A DNA stretch of 64,000 nucleotides, from positions 21,089 through 85,088 of the forward strand of contig CAYOOD010000023.1 of NCBI GenBank assembly GCA_964405435.1, read 5' to 3'. The notes under the pieces are model-generated. The model did no database searches. It was not told the DNA's origin and saw only the letters and a program-made list of their open reading frames with translations. The position numbers and the translations under genes are program-made. Numbering within the stretch: the stretch's first letter is position 1; each line of letters begins with the position of its first letter. Shown here one piece after another: positions 26,301 through 35,612 of this stretch. This stretch comes from DVEG01 sp964405435. GTDB lineage: Bacteria; Cyanobacteriota; Cyanobacteriia; Cyanobacteriales; Oscillatoriaceae.

Positions 26301-27428
26301 ATGAAAATAAAAAAGATTTTGGTAACGGGAAATCCAACTTTTCTCTACCGCCGTCAGTTTTTATTGAAAGCGATGGCTCCTTATTTCGAGCAGCTAGACT
26401 CTCTGCCCTGCGGCGATCGCTTCTACGAATCGGCGATCGCCAACTCCGTCGCCGAGTTGGCGTACAAAGTTCTTTACAAATTTTCCTTGAAAACCGCCGA
26501 CCAGCTATTTCAGAAAAACCAGCGAACTTATATTGCCAATTCGCGCAGAACCGAGCAGAAAATCGGGCAGCTCGAATCGCCTCCTGATTTAGTCTTTCAC
26601 ATTTTTGGGATGTTCAGTCCTTTCTGGGAGCGCTCCGACATTCCTTACACCGTTTACTTAGATTACACGATGGCGCTGGCTGTAAAAAATTGGTCGCCTT
26701 GGGCACCTTTTAACAATTCTAAAGAACGAGAGGCATGGCTGGAGTGCGAGCGCAAAACTTACCGAAAAGCCCGTCATATTTTTACGATGAGCAATGCGGT
26801 AAAGTCTTCTTTAATAAATGACTATGGGGTTGAGGCTGAGAAGATAACTCCAGTGGGATCGGCCCCAAATTTTGAAGAAAGTTGGACAGGAGAAAAAAAG
26901 TTTGGCAGCCAGCAAATTTTGTTTAACGGTTCGGATTTTGAGAGAAAAGGAGGGGAGGTAGTTTTAGCGGCTTTTGAGGAGGTAAAAAAGGTACTTCCAG
27001 AAGCTAAATTAGTTATCGTCGGAAAGAAAATCAGAAAGGTAGACCTCGAAGGAGTAGAAAATATCGGGAAAGTTTCCTCGCGATCGCAGATGCAGAATCT
27101 TTTTCTAGAAAGCGATTTAGTTCTGGCTCCTGCTTACTGCGATCCCTTTCCAATTTTTGTCATGGAAGCGATGAGCTATGGCGTGCCCTGTATTGTTTCC
27201 GATCGAGATGGAATGCCAGAAATTGTCGATCGCGAAGTCAACGGGCTCGTAATTGACCAAATAACGCCGAACGTTTTAGCCAATAGCATCTCAACCCTAT
27301 TGAAGAATCCCGATCGCCTAGCCTCAATGTCTCAGGCGGCGCGCCAGAAGGTAAAGGCTAAATTTAACTGGAACACTATCGCTAAAAAAATAGTTGAGGT
27401 ACTCTCTGAAATCCCCGTGCAACTGTAA
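26301..27428 (+). CDS. Family 4 glycosyltransferase
   Basis: 375 residues, GT-B fold. The acceptor half is short of a Gly-rich loop but has the GT4-type VFHIFGMFSPFWERSDIPYT segment. The donor half has FNGSDFERKGGEVVLAAFEE, LVIVGKKIRK, and the E-x7-E-type block APAYCDPFPIFVMEAMSYGV followed by PCIVSDRDGMPEIV. Starts ATG 26301, 65 bp after the preceding gene. Adds a sugar to the growing repeat unit; donor unknown. Confidence 0.9.
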   Translation: MKIKKILVTGNPTFLYRRQFLLKAMAPYFEQLDSLPCGDRFYESAIANSVAELAYKVLYKFSLKTADQLFQKNQRTYIANSRRTEQKIGQLESPPDLVFHIFGMFSPFWERSDIPYTVYLDYTMALAVKNWSPWAPFNNSKEREAWLECERKTYRKARHIFTMSNAVKSSLINDYGVEAEKITPVGSAPNFEESWTGEKKFGSQQILFNGSDFERKGGEVVLAAFEEVKKVLPEAKLVIVGKKIRKVDLEGVENIGKVSSRSQMQNLFLESDLVLAPAYCDPFPIFVMEAMSYGVPCIVSDRDGMPEIVDREVNGLVIDQITPNVLANSISTLLKNPDRLASMSQAARQKVKAKFNWNTIAKKIVEVLSEIPVQL

Positions 27429-27550
27429 GAGAAAGGGAAGAATTTGTTCCAGGGATTTTCCCGGAGAGTAGGGGGCGTGCTTTCCTCCCTTCCTATCAGG
27501 GAATGCCCTCAACTGATCCATTTAATGCCTAACAGTTTGTCGATGCAATA

Positions 27551-28720
27551 ATGAGTGAAAACCCTTCTAAAAAGTTGGAAACATATCGCGATCGATCGAG
27601 TAGTGCATCTGAGGACCTGCCTGCAATAGAAACAGCTTTGCAGGAAGAAAAGCGGGAATGGAATGTCAGTATCGGTATCCTGGCATACAACGAGGCTGAC
27701 CAAATCGGGAAGGCCCTGCAGTCCCTATTCGAGCAGAGTTTGTTCAAACGCGCAACCTCCGCCGAGTCTCTAGAAATCGTTGTCGTGCCCAACGGCTGCA
27801 CGGACGACACCGCAGCAGTCGCTCATTCTACCTTGGAAAAATTACTCGCTCAAGCTCCGCATCCCCGCATCTGTTCGCGGATCTGCGAAATCGAACAGCC
27901 TGGAAAATGCAACGCTTGGAACCATTACGTTGCCCAATTCTCCGATCCCAGCGCCGACTACCTTTTTCTGATGGACGCTGACATTCACTTTCTCCAACCC
28001 GATACCCTCGAGCGGATGCTCGCAACGCTGGCAGCAGCACCCGAGGCGTGGGTGGCGGTGGACACGCCCGTCAAAGACGCAGCGATCCAAGAAAAGAAAA
28101 ACCCGATCGAATGGTTTTCGAGTTGGCTGTCCAAGTCGTCGCAAAATTCTGGCCCGCCCGGTCTCTGCGGGCAGCTCTACTGTGCCAGAGCCGACAAATT
28201 GCGCCGCATCCGCCTGCCAGTGGCCATGCAAGGGGAAGACGGCTTCCTGGCAACGATGATCCGCACGGCTTGCTTTACGACGCCGGATGCGATCGCTCGC
28301 ATCGTCCGCGCCCCTGAAGCCTGCCACGTTTTCGAGGCTTACACGGACTTCAGCCGCATGGTGCGCCACGAGCGCTGGATCGTCCTGTGCAATACTATTG
28401 ACTGGTATCTGTGTCGATACCTGGCAGAGAACTGCACTCCCCAACTGGACGCCGGAGCGCTGATCGATCGCCGCAACCAAGAAAACCCCCTTTGGCTTCA
28501 CGACATCATCCGAACCGGCGTCGGGCAAGAAGGCTGGTGGGTTATTCCCCACTGGGCAGTGTTTCGCCGCTTGCGCAGCCTCCAGCACAAACCCTTACTG
28601 AAAGCGATTCTCATCAGCCCCATCGCGATCGCCGCTTTTCTAGCCGACGCGATCGTCTGCTTGTTCGCCAACCAGGAACTGAAAAGCGGGGGCGGCATGG
28701 ACTATTGGGGGAAAACCTAG
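27551..28720 (+). CDS. Family 2 glycosyltransferase, membrane-associated
   Basis: 389 residues. After a polar N-terminus of about 36 residues comes the GT2 core: NVSIGILAYNEADQIGKALQ, EIVVVPNGCTDDTAAVAHST, and the DxD block DYLFLMDADIHFLQPDTLE (about 137-155). The C-terminal part ends with one hydrophobic helix (KAILISPIAIAAFLADAIVC) that could anchor it to the membrane. The pattern resembles the GT2 enzymes acting on lipid-linked or hopanoid-type acceptors, but the substrate cannot be read from sequence. Confidence 0.87.
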   Translation: MSENPSKKLETYRDRSSSASEDLPAIETALQEEKREWNVSIGILAYNEADQIGKALQSLFEQSLFKRATSAESLEIVVVPNGCTDDTAAVAHSTLEKLLAQAPHPRICSRICEIEQPGKCNAWNHYVAQFSDPSADYLFLMDADIHFLQPDTLERMLATLAAAPEAWVAVDTPVKDAAIQEKKNPIEWFSSWLSKSSQNSGPPGLCGQLYCARADKLRRIRLPVAMQGEDGFLATMIRTACFTTPDAIARIVRAPEACHVFEAYTDFSRMVRHERWIVLCNTIDWYLCRYLAENCTPQLDAGALIDRRNQENPLWLHDIIRTGVGQEGWWVIPHWAVFRRLRSLQHKPLLKAILISPIAIAAFLADAIVCLFANQELKSGGGMDYWGKT

Positions 28721-28775
28721 CGTCTCAGCTAGAAATACAGCCTTTCTGTCAGACTGACGATCGGGTAAGTCAACT

Positions 28776-30380
28776 ATGCTCTCTCAAAAATTTTCCTTCA
28801 ACTGGCCGCGAGGTTTAATCCTTTTAATCATAATAATGGGAATTTTTTGGAGGGTGTCCGACCTAGACAGGCGATTTTATTGGTATGATGAAGTGTTTAC
28901 GTCCCTGCGAATTTCAGGTTATACAACGGTTGAGTTTGTAGAGCGCGTTAGCAGCGATCGGGCAATCAGTCTGGAAGACCTGCAAAAATTTCAACGCCCC
29001 AATTCCGAAAAAACTGCGATCGACACGATCGCGAGTTTGGCACGAGAAGAACCCCAGCATCCGCCGCTTTATTTTTTACTAGCCCGATTTTGGCTGCAGT
29101 GTTTCGGCGCTTCAGTGCCCGCAATACGCAGCCTGTCTGCTTTCATTAGTTTGCTAGTTTTTCCCGGCGTTTATTGGCTCTGCTGCGAATTATTTGCCTC
29201 GCCCTTCACGGGATGGGTTGCCGTCGCCGCGATCGCGGTTTCGCCTTTCCACCTCCTTTATGCTGGAGAAGCTCGGGAATATAGTTTGTGGATGCTGCTC
29301 TCCGTCGTTTCCAGTCTGGCTTTGCTGCGAAGTATTCGGCTCAAAACTCAAACGAGTTGGGGAATTTATGCCCTGACTGTTGTATTGGGGCTTTATACAT
29401 TTCCTTTTTTTCTCCTCTCTGTTATCGGATATGGAGTTTATATTTTAGGGAGAGATCGCTTCAAATTCAGCCAAACTTTAAAGGCTTATCTCCTGTCCTC
29501 ACTCGTCGGAATTTTAGCTTTCATACCCTGGATACTCGCCTTGATAAGAAAATTGCCGGATAGCGATCGCGATCCGAATACGGCGTGGATGTTTGAGCCT
29601 TTATCTTTGCCATCATTAGCGGTTAGATGGGTTGGCGGCATGACTCGGCTGTTTCTGGATTGGGGATTTCGCTCCGAAGATCCCCTCACCCCAGCGCTCC
29701 TCCTCGTTCTGCCTATTTTGCTGGTAGCGGGATATTCTATTTACTTTCTTTACCAGCGATCGCCCCTGGAAGTTTGGCTATTTGTCGTTACTTTGATGGC
29801 TGTGCCTGCGATCGCCTTAATCGGGCACGACCTAATTTTACAAGGACGCCTTTCCGTGATTTCGAGGTATTACACCCCTGTTTTCCTCGCACTCCACCTA
29901 GCGGTTGCCTATCTTTTATCTACTCAACTCACCGCCGATTTTTCAAACAAATGGCAGCAAAAATTTTGGCAAATTACATTTATCTTCGTCCTGACAGCAG
30001 GGGTTTTTTCCTGTGCCATCATTTCTCAAGCTAAAATCTGGTGGCATCAAAGTCAAATCATACACAGAGCCTATATACCCCAAACATTAGAGCGGATCGT
30101 GAACCGATCGCCCCGCCCCCTGATTGTTGCCGATCTCCGGGATGATTTTGCTGTCGGTTCCCTTTTCTCACTCAGCTATGAAGTCGCTCCTCATGTAAAA
30201 TTTTTATTGATCAATTTGCCAGAAAAGCTCGAAATAACCGAAAAATTTAGCGATATATTTTTATTCTCTCCTTCTAGGGAACTGCAAAACATTTTAGCAA
30301 CAAATCGCCCTTACAAAATCTATCCCATCCAGGCAATCCCTAAAGAAAAAGGAGTGCTGTGGGAACTCAAAAAAGAATAG
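28776..30380 (+). CDS. GT39-type membrane glycosyltransferase
   Basis: 534 residues, about eleven membrane helices. The first helix (LILLIIIMGIFW, about 14-25) is followed by a periplasmic loop with the metal/catalytic acidic pair D38-E39 in RRFYWYDEVFTSLR, the hallmark of the PMT/ArnT superfamily. EPQHPPLYFLLARFWLQCFG is the next conserved loop (HPPLYF). Such enzymes use polyprenyl-phosphate sugars on the outer side of the plasma membrane to decorate polymers, lipids or proteins. In this locus it could add a side-chain sugar after flipping (inference). No downstream partner on the same strand: the next gene is convergent. Confidence 0.87.
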   Translation: MLSQKFSFNWPRGLILLIIIMGIFWRVSDLDRRFYWYDEVFTSLRISGYTTVEFVERVSSDRAISLEDLQKFQRPNSEKTAIDTIASLAREEPQHPPLYFLLARFWLQCFGASVPAIRSLSAFISLLVFPGVYWLCCELFASPFTGWVAVAAIAVSPFHLLYAGEAREYSLWMLLSVVSSLALLRSIRLKTQTSWGIYALTVVLGLYTFPFFLLSVIGYGVYILGRDRFKFSQTLKAYLLSSLVGILAFIPWILALIRKLPDSDRDPNTAWMFEPLSLPSLAVRWVGGMTRLFLDWGFRSEDPLTPALLLVLPILLVAGYSIYFLYQRSPLEVWLFVVTLMAVPAIALIGHDLILQGRLSVISRYYTPVFLALHLAVAYLLSTQLTADFSNKWQQKFWQITFIFVLTAGVFSCAIISQAKIWWHQSQIIHRAYIPQTLERIVNRSPRPLIVADLRDDFAVGSLFSLSYEVAPHVKFLLINLPEKLEITEKFSDIFLFSPSRELQNILATNRPYKIYPIQAIPKEKGVLWELKKE

Positions 30381-30450
30381 GACTGGCTGGGCAGACGGCT
30401 CTGTCAAAAACAAAAATGCCACCGCCAGACCTACTCCTGGGAAATTGCAG

Positions 30451-31167
30451 TTACACCAAAGCCGGACTAACCGCAGGTTTTTTCAAAACGACAATAAAAT
30501 CTGTCATCTCTGCATCCAGCTTGCCAAATGACAGCGCTTTAGTCGCGACAGCCAGCACCTTCCAGGCTGCATCGATCGCCCCGTGCCGCGCTCTCAGATT
30601 TTTCTGGCGCGGATTTTCATAGAGGTGGAAGCGTTCGATCGACAGCCCGCGATCCTTCGCAAATTGCTTGATAGATTCGGGAGCCATCGACATCCTCAAG
30701 AACGTTTTAAACGGTACGCGGTCATCGACACCGGCGAGCTTTTCCCCGAAAATATATCGATAGAACCAAACGTGAAACCAATGCGGCGTAAACTTAGTTA
30801 CCAGTGCCTTCACTGACATGACGTTGGGAGTCGCTAAAATCATTATCCCATCGGTTTTCAAGGCTTTTTGACAATTCTCAAGCGCTTTATCTGGCTGCGA
30901 CAGGTGTTCTAAAACCCACCAGCAAATAATTACATCGTACTCGTTTGCTGGCAACTCGTAGGTTTCTACATCTCCGCAAATTTTTTCGTTGAGAACGGTA
31001 TTTCTTTCGAGTTGTTTCTCCGATACGTCAATGCCGACCATGTAAGCCCTTGGCCCGAAATCGACATGACTGCTAGACCCGCAGCCAATTTCAAGGATTT
31101 TTAAACTTTGCTTGCCAGCAAGCAGCGTATCCACCACTGACTGCAATTGCGGATCTTCTTCCAGCAT
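30451..31167 (-). CDS. Class I SAM-dependent methyltransferase
   Basis: 238 residues. Motif I LKILEIGCGSSSHVDFG (G28-C-G30) binds S-adenosylmethionine. AYMVGIDVSEKQLERN carries the acidic residue at the end of strand 2, and YDVIICWWVLEHLSQPDKAL is the UbiE/Methyltransf_11-type motif IV-V. KTDGIMILATPNVMSVKALV completes the core. In a polysaccharide locus it most likely methylates a sugar hydroxyl, but a lipid or small molecule is possible. Divergent from the GT4 gene at 31375. Confidence 0.88.
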   Translation of the reverse strand: MLEEDPQLQSVVDTLLAGKQSLKILEIGCGSSSHVDFGPRAYMVGIDVSEKQLERNTVLNEKICGDVETYELPANEYDVIICWWVLEHLSQPDKALENCQKALKTDGIMILATPNVMSVKALVTKFTPHWFHVWFYRYIFGEKLAGVDDRVPFKTFLRMSMAPESIKQFAKDRGLSIERFHLYENPRQKNLRARHGAIDAAWKVLAVATKALSFGKLDAEMTDFIVVLKKPAVSPALV

Positions 31168-31374
31168 GTAAACTCCTTTTCAGAATACGACTTGAGATAG
31201 AGGCGAAAACGGCTGAAAATAGGTATGTATTTGGAACCCGCTTCCAGAACGAGCCCTTTTAAGTGAAAAAAACTATTAAAATTGTAGCTCTCAGCCCTTG
31301 TCTTTTATTATAGTAAGACAGAGTAACGAAAGCCTTTGCCTAAATATAAAATTCTTGACAGGGAGGCAAGCTCT

Positions 31375-32481
31375 GTGAACACGCAGTCCGGGCTCGGAAC
31401 CCAACCAATAAAAGCCGTCATGCTTGGCCCTACCCTGCTTCAACAGGGTGGGGTAGCGACTGTAGAAAACCTCATCCTGCAGTCCGCTCCTCCAGATGTT
31501 GACATTCAGCACATTTCCACCCATGAAGAAAGCTCCCTCGCCCGCAGAGTGATGCTATTTGTCTGGGGTTTGATGCAGTTCTTCTGGAGATTGTCCAGCA
31601 TCAAGACCGATCTGGTTCACATTCACTTTGCGGAGCGGGGCAGCGCCTTTCGCAAGGCGATCGCCATGCCCCTTGCCCTCTTGTTCCGCAAACCCGTTAT
31701 CTTGCACGCACACGGCAGCGAGTTTCACACCTTCTACGCCAAACTCCCCGAATGGCTCAAGCAGGTGATGGCTGGGATATTTCGACAGTGTACCTATCTC
31801 ATTGTCCTGTCCGAGAGCTGGAAAGCTTTCTACACCGAGAATCTGGGCTTAAAACCCGAGCAAGTCGCCGTCCTTGCGAACCCGGTGGAAATGCCCCCAA
31901 CCGTTCCGCACAGAGCCGGCAGCGATCGCGTGAATTTTGTTTTTTTGGGACGTATCGGTCAGCGCAAGGGCGCTTTTGATTTAATTCAGGCATTTTCTAT
32001 GCTGCCCTCCGAGCAGCAATCTAAATCAGCGCTGATTCTGGCTGGCGATGGAGAGGTGGAGCCAGCGCGCCAATTGATTGAGAGCTTGAATTTAGGCGAT
32101 CGCGTCACGATTCTCGATTGGATAAATACACAGCAGCGCAACGAGCTTTTAGCGAAAGCCCATGTTTTTGTCCTCCCCTCCTACAACGAAGGTCTGCCAA
32201 TGGCACTGCTGGAAGCGATGAGTTGGGGCTTGCCTGCGATTACAACGCCCGTAGGAGGCATTCCCGAGGTGATTGCCCAAGCTGAAACGGGTTTGCTGGT
32301 GAATCCAGGCGATATCCAACAACTCTCTGACGCCCTACAGTTATTAATTGCCAATGAAGATTTGAGGCTTTCTCTGGGAACTAACGCCAGAGCGCGAGTC
32401 GCGCCCCTGGATGTAAAAAATTATTGCCGTTTGCTGGCTGACATTTATCGCGCAGCGTTAGGAAAGCAGCAAATGATTTGA
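31375..32481 (+). CDS. Family 4 glycosyltransferase
   Basis: 368 residues from GTG 31375 (MNTQSGLGTQPIKAVMLGPT). I chose this over the in-frame TTG at 31336 because GGGAGG lies 8 bp upstream. GT-B fold: LLQQGGVATVENLIL (Gly loop) and HIHFAERGSAFRKAIAM in the acceptor half; FVFLGRIGQRKGAFDLIQAF, ALILAGDGEVEPARQLIE and the E-x7-E block PSYNEGLPMALLEAMSWGLP in the donor half. A clear GT4 of the capsule-synthesis type. Confidence 0.92.
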   Translation: MNTQSGLGTQPIKAVMLGPTLLQQGGVATVENLILQSAPPDVDIQHISTHEESSLARRVMLFVWGLMQFFWRLSSIKTDLVHIHFAERGSAFRKAIAMPLALLFRKPVILHAHGSEFHTFYAKLPEWLKQVMAGIFRQCTYLIVLSESWKAFYTENLGLKPEQVAVLANPVEMPPTVPHRAGSDRVNFVFLGRIGQRKGAFDLIQAFSMLPSEQQSKSALILAGDGEVEPARQLIESLNLGDRVTILDWINTQQRNELLAKAHVFVLPSYNEGLPMALLEAMSWGLPAITTPVGGIPEVIAQAETGLLVNPGDIQQLSDALQLLIANEDLRLSLGTNARARVAPLDVKNYCRLLADIYRAALGKQQMI

Positions 32482-32715
32482 CCGTTCGCTGCTCTCAACG
32501 TCCCGATAGGGCAGCGCCGGAAACCCCGCTAGCGCTGGAGTTTGCCGCTCTGTCGAGAATATCCAATAAAATCCGCGCCGCTCTCAAGTGCGATCGCCAA
32601 TATAGCCCCCGCTGACTATTTTTAGCGTAAAAAGTCGCCACCTGTTTTTTAGGGGTTGGTGTCTTTTGACCGCCCGTGAAGCGGATCTATCACGCAGGGA
32701 ATCGCCTGCTATATT

Positions 32716-33519
32716 TTATAACTTCGACATGCGAATAGTTGCCATATTAACCAGCAGCCTACCGAGCACTGGCTGGGGCTGACTTTTGAATTTTTCCTGA
32801 ACGACTAACCACAGGAAAGGCAGATCGTCTACGAGATATCTTTTCCACAATCTTTGGGGTTCAGAAAGTAACCGATGCAGCCATTCTATCCCCATATTGC
32901 TCATCCACTTGGGCGATCGCGGCTTGCAGCCTGCTTCAAACTCGATCGTCGCCCCTATGGCCATGAATATCTTGATATTCGGCATTTTGTTTTTGTAGCG
33001 GACAATCCACTTTTCTTGCTTGGGAGCCCCAACACCCACTGCTAAGACAGTAGCCCCAGACCGATTAATCTTCTCTACAATTTCCAGGCATTCTTGCTCG
33101 TTATTTTCAAACCCAAAAGACGGAGAATGCGCCCCGACAACGATCTCTCGCCCTACTTTTTTATTGATGGCGTGTCGAGCTTTTTGAGCCACGCCCTCTG
33201 CCGCTCCTAACAAAAATATTTTAATCTTTTCGTTTTGCTTGTGATAGTTGTAAAAAGCCGGGAACAAATCCGACCCTGAAATCTTCTCTTTCAGGGGCGT
33301 TCCCAGAAATTTACTAGCATATTCTACAATTTTGCTGTCGCACACCCGATAATCTGCTGAGTTATAGCAGTCGAGAAACTCTCGATCTTTCTGTAATTTC
33401 ATCAGGTGATCGACATTGGGGGTAAATAATACCCCTCTTTCTAATCTTTCTAATAATTCTGATAGTGAAAGATTGTCGATTGAAACATTGAGTATTTTAA
33501 CGTTAGCTGCCGAATTCAT
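32716..33519 (-). CDS. WecG/TagA/CpsF family glycosyltransferase (GT26)
   Basis: 267 residues. Family blocks: LFTPNVDHLMKLQKDREF, then YRVCDSKIVEYASKFLG, SGSDLFPAFY, IFLLGAAEGVAQKA, LAVGVGAPKQEKWIVRYKN and AIGATIEFEAGCKPRSPKWM then GIEWLHRLLSEPQRLWKRYL. The last block is the C-terminal appendage that docks to membrane. Enzymes of this family add the second sugar (for example ManNAc/ManNAcA or a hexose) to an undecaprenyl-linked acceptor. It therefore presumes a priming transferase, which is not in the window. Rightmost gene of the polysaccharide locus, on its own strand. Confidence 0.94.
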   Translation of the reverse strand: MNSAANVKILNVSIDNLSLSELLERLERGVLFTPNVDHLMKLQKDREFLDCYNSADYRVCDSKIVEYASKFLGTPLKEKISGSDLFPAFYNYHKQNEKIKIFLLGAAEGVAQKARHAINKKVGREIVVGAHSPSFGFENNEQECLEIVEKINRSGATVLAVGVGAPKQEKWIVRYKNKMPNIKIFMAIGATIEFEAGCKPRSPKWMSNMGIEWLHRLLSEPQRLWKRYLVDDLPFLWLVVQEKFKSQPQPVLGRLLVNMATIRMSKL

Positions 33520-34764
33520 ATCGTGTCCCCTGGGTTGAGATAAGTGGATTGATGGTGTATTGTACGATATTTAAATATATTTTAGTTATAGGCTAACCTT
33601 TCAATTTATTGGAGTGTTGAATTCTCTCAATAATAAATCTCACCTTTTCTAGGCTCGATCTCGCGAACCGCTTTTCTATCGCCTGCCTCGTTGCAGCTTG
33701 TCGCTGACATCAGTGCCGCTATTACATTTGGCCCTGCCGCTATCCGGGCTGCACCTGCGCGAATCTCGCAAAGCGCTTGAGAGCGGTTAAAACCCAGTGT
33801 TCAGAGTCGCGAGTGCTCTGTGAGAAGCCTCCACTCCCAGCACTGGACAAAACTCCGCAGTTTCCACGAGCCTATATAAGTTTTCTTGTAACGGATAAGC
33901 ACTGACGTCTGAAAGCAGCTTCCTGAAAACCACAAAGGTCGGATATACCGTTTTTTTCTTGTGAAGGAAGCACGCTCGGTTTCGACACTTGGCCTGCTAT
34001 CCGGCTTTATTGAGGATTGCTTCTACAAGCTAGGTGCGCTGTAAGGCTGATGGAAGCAAGTGTTTGAAGCAATTGGGCCTAAACTGACTCCTTGCAGGTC
34101 GGTCAGTATAACTGACCGATGGCTTCCGCACATTTACTTAGCGTTTCAGCCTCTATCCTAAATATTACGAGATTTCACGGAAATGTCTAGGGGGTTGGAG
34201 CATATTTTTACATTTTTTTAAATTTTGCACAACTTCCCAACAAACCCTCTCTGGTTCAACAGGGATATAAGTGCGGCACAAAGGAGGTCACGGGTCAGGC
34301 TCGTTTGCCAGCATTCATTGCAGCCTCATCAGGATTTACTTATTGTTCTGAGCTTACTTAAGATATAAGTATATAAAATATATTATATTTAATTCTCACT
34401 TTTACACATTAACGGCAATTTCTCACAGTTGATATGCCGACAGCAGCTAGCACGCCGACAGCCCCCAGAAGAGCTGCATTTCTTTGCTGTACAGCCGCGC
34501 GCGGCAAACTGAAGCGTCCGGGAAGCTGACCGATCGGCGGCGCGCCGGAAGCGCCTCGATCGCCCGATCGCTTTGTTGCTCTGCATTCCGTAAATTCCGC
34601 CAAATTATCCGTACTTTTCTAGATCGGCCTTTTAAGAAAAAATACCGATCGGGCTCGGAACGCGATCGCCGACAAGACACTCGCGCGCCGAGCGATCGCG
34701 ATCGACCGCCTGCATGTGACCATAGAAACAGAGCGCCTTTTCGTTTTCAAGCAAGCACGCCTCT
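33520..34764. other. Gene-free region at the right edge of the polysaccharide locus
   Basis: 1.25 kb. Nothing gene-like on either strand; short frames at 34389-34680 are mutually overlapping and Arg/Ser-biased. Contains an 8-bp inverted repeat (34100-34118) and an extremely AT-rich stretch at about 34365-34392. Confidence 0.5.
34100..34118. repeat. Perfect palindrome CGGTCAGT-ATA-ACTGACCG
   Basis: An 8-bp inverted repeat with a 3-base spacer, the size of a repressor operator. No promoter or regulator gene is adjacent, so any role is speculative. Confidence 0.5.
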
Positions 34765-35097
34765 ATGATTCACCTGAGCCCGTCTGCTGTCCGCGAAGTC
34801 ACCCGCATGAAGTCCAAGCATCAGAACCCGAATGTATTTTTGCGCCTGGGAGTTGAGCGCGGCGGTTGCTCCGGGCTATACTACACGCTGGCATTGGACG
34901 ACGCCCTCAAACCAGACGACCAGATATATAACTGTAGCGGCCTGCAGGTGGCGATCGCTGCCCTGTCTTTGAACTACATTGCCCACCTCACCCTGGATTA
35001 TTCAGAAGATTTGATGGGAGGCTCCTTCCGCTTCCACAACCCCCAAGCCACCGCGAACTGTAGCTGCGGGCACTCCTTCTCCACCAGCGCTGCTTAG
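34765..35097 (+). CDS. HesB/IscA family Fe-S assembly protein
   Basis: 110 residues, A-type Fe-S carrier/scaffold. The three family cysteines are present: C35 (RGGCSGLYY) and C99 and C101 (ANCSCGHSFS). These bind iron or a 2Fe-2S cluster for delivery to apo-proteins. Starts MIHLSPSAVREVTRMKSKH, as in cyanobacterial IscA/SufA-like proteins. It lies upstream of the str operon on the same strand, but a consensus promoter intervenes, so it is probably separate. Confidence 0.93.
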   Translation: MIHLSPSAVREVTRMKSKHQNPNVFLRLGVERGGCSGLYYTLALDDALKPDDQIYNCSGLQVAIAALSLNYIAHLTLDYSEDLMGGSFRFHNPQATANCSCGHSFSTSAA

Positions 35098-35157
35098 GGC
35101 TCTCTCGACGGACTCCGACTCCCCCGCCAGATGGAAGCGCCTCTTTTTCCGAAAAAA

Positions 35158-35187
35158 TTGACAAAGACGCGGCGAAATCGCTATAAT
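35158..35187 (+). promoter_or_regulatory. Consensus sigma-70 promoter of the str operon
   Basis: TTGACA at 35158-35163 and TATAAT at 35182-35187, both perfect, with an 18-bp spacer. Transcription should begin near 35194, about 44 bp ahead of rpsL. A perfect -35/-10 pair suits a highly expressed ribosomal operon. Confidence 0.88.
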
Positions 35188-35237
35188 CATCTTTTGTTAA
35201 AAGTTGGAACAGCAAAAAGCTGCACGCGCCTTAACTC

Positions 35238-35612
35238 ATGCCCACCATTCAGCAACTCATTCGCACAGAACGCCAAAAACTACAGAAGAAAACCAAGTCA
35301 CCGGCTCTGAAGAGTTGCCCTCAGCGTCGCGGCGTTTGCACGAGAGTATACACGACCACCCCCAAAAAACCCAACTCCGCCCTGCGTAAAGTGGCGCGGG
35401 TTCGCCTAACCTCTGGATTTGAAGTGACAGCCTACATCCCAGGCATTGGCCACAACCTCCAAGAGCACTCAGTGGTGATGATTCGGGGGGGACGGGTCAA
35501 AGACTTGCCCGGTGTTAGATACCACATCATCCGTGGGACTTTAGATACTGCGGGAGTCAAAGATCGCCGTCAAGGTCGTTCTAAGTACGGTGCAAAGCGT
35601 CCCAAAAAGTAG
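35238..35612 (+). CDS. rpsL: 30S ribosomal protein S12
   Basis: 124 residues, standard length. MPTIQQLIRTERQKLQKKTK start; decoding-centre loops TTPKKPNSALRKVARVRL and KDLPGVRYHIIRG (the Asp here is the residue often beta-methylthiolated); basic tail GRSKYGAKRPKK. First gene of the str operon, 323 bp upstream of rpsG. Confidence 0.99.
   Translation: MPTIQQLIRTERQKLQKKTKSPALKSCPQRRGVCTRVYTTTPKKPNSALRKVARVRLTSGFEVTAYIPGIGHNLQEHSVVMIRGGRVKDLPGVRYHIIRGTLDTAGVKDRRQGRSKYGAKRPKK

Noticed and set aside
34389..34768. Short frames on both strands upstream of the IscA-like gene
   Set aside because: Overlapping, Arg/Ser/Cys-biased and without similarity to known proteins.
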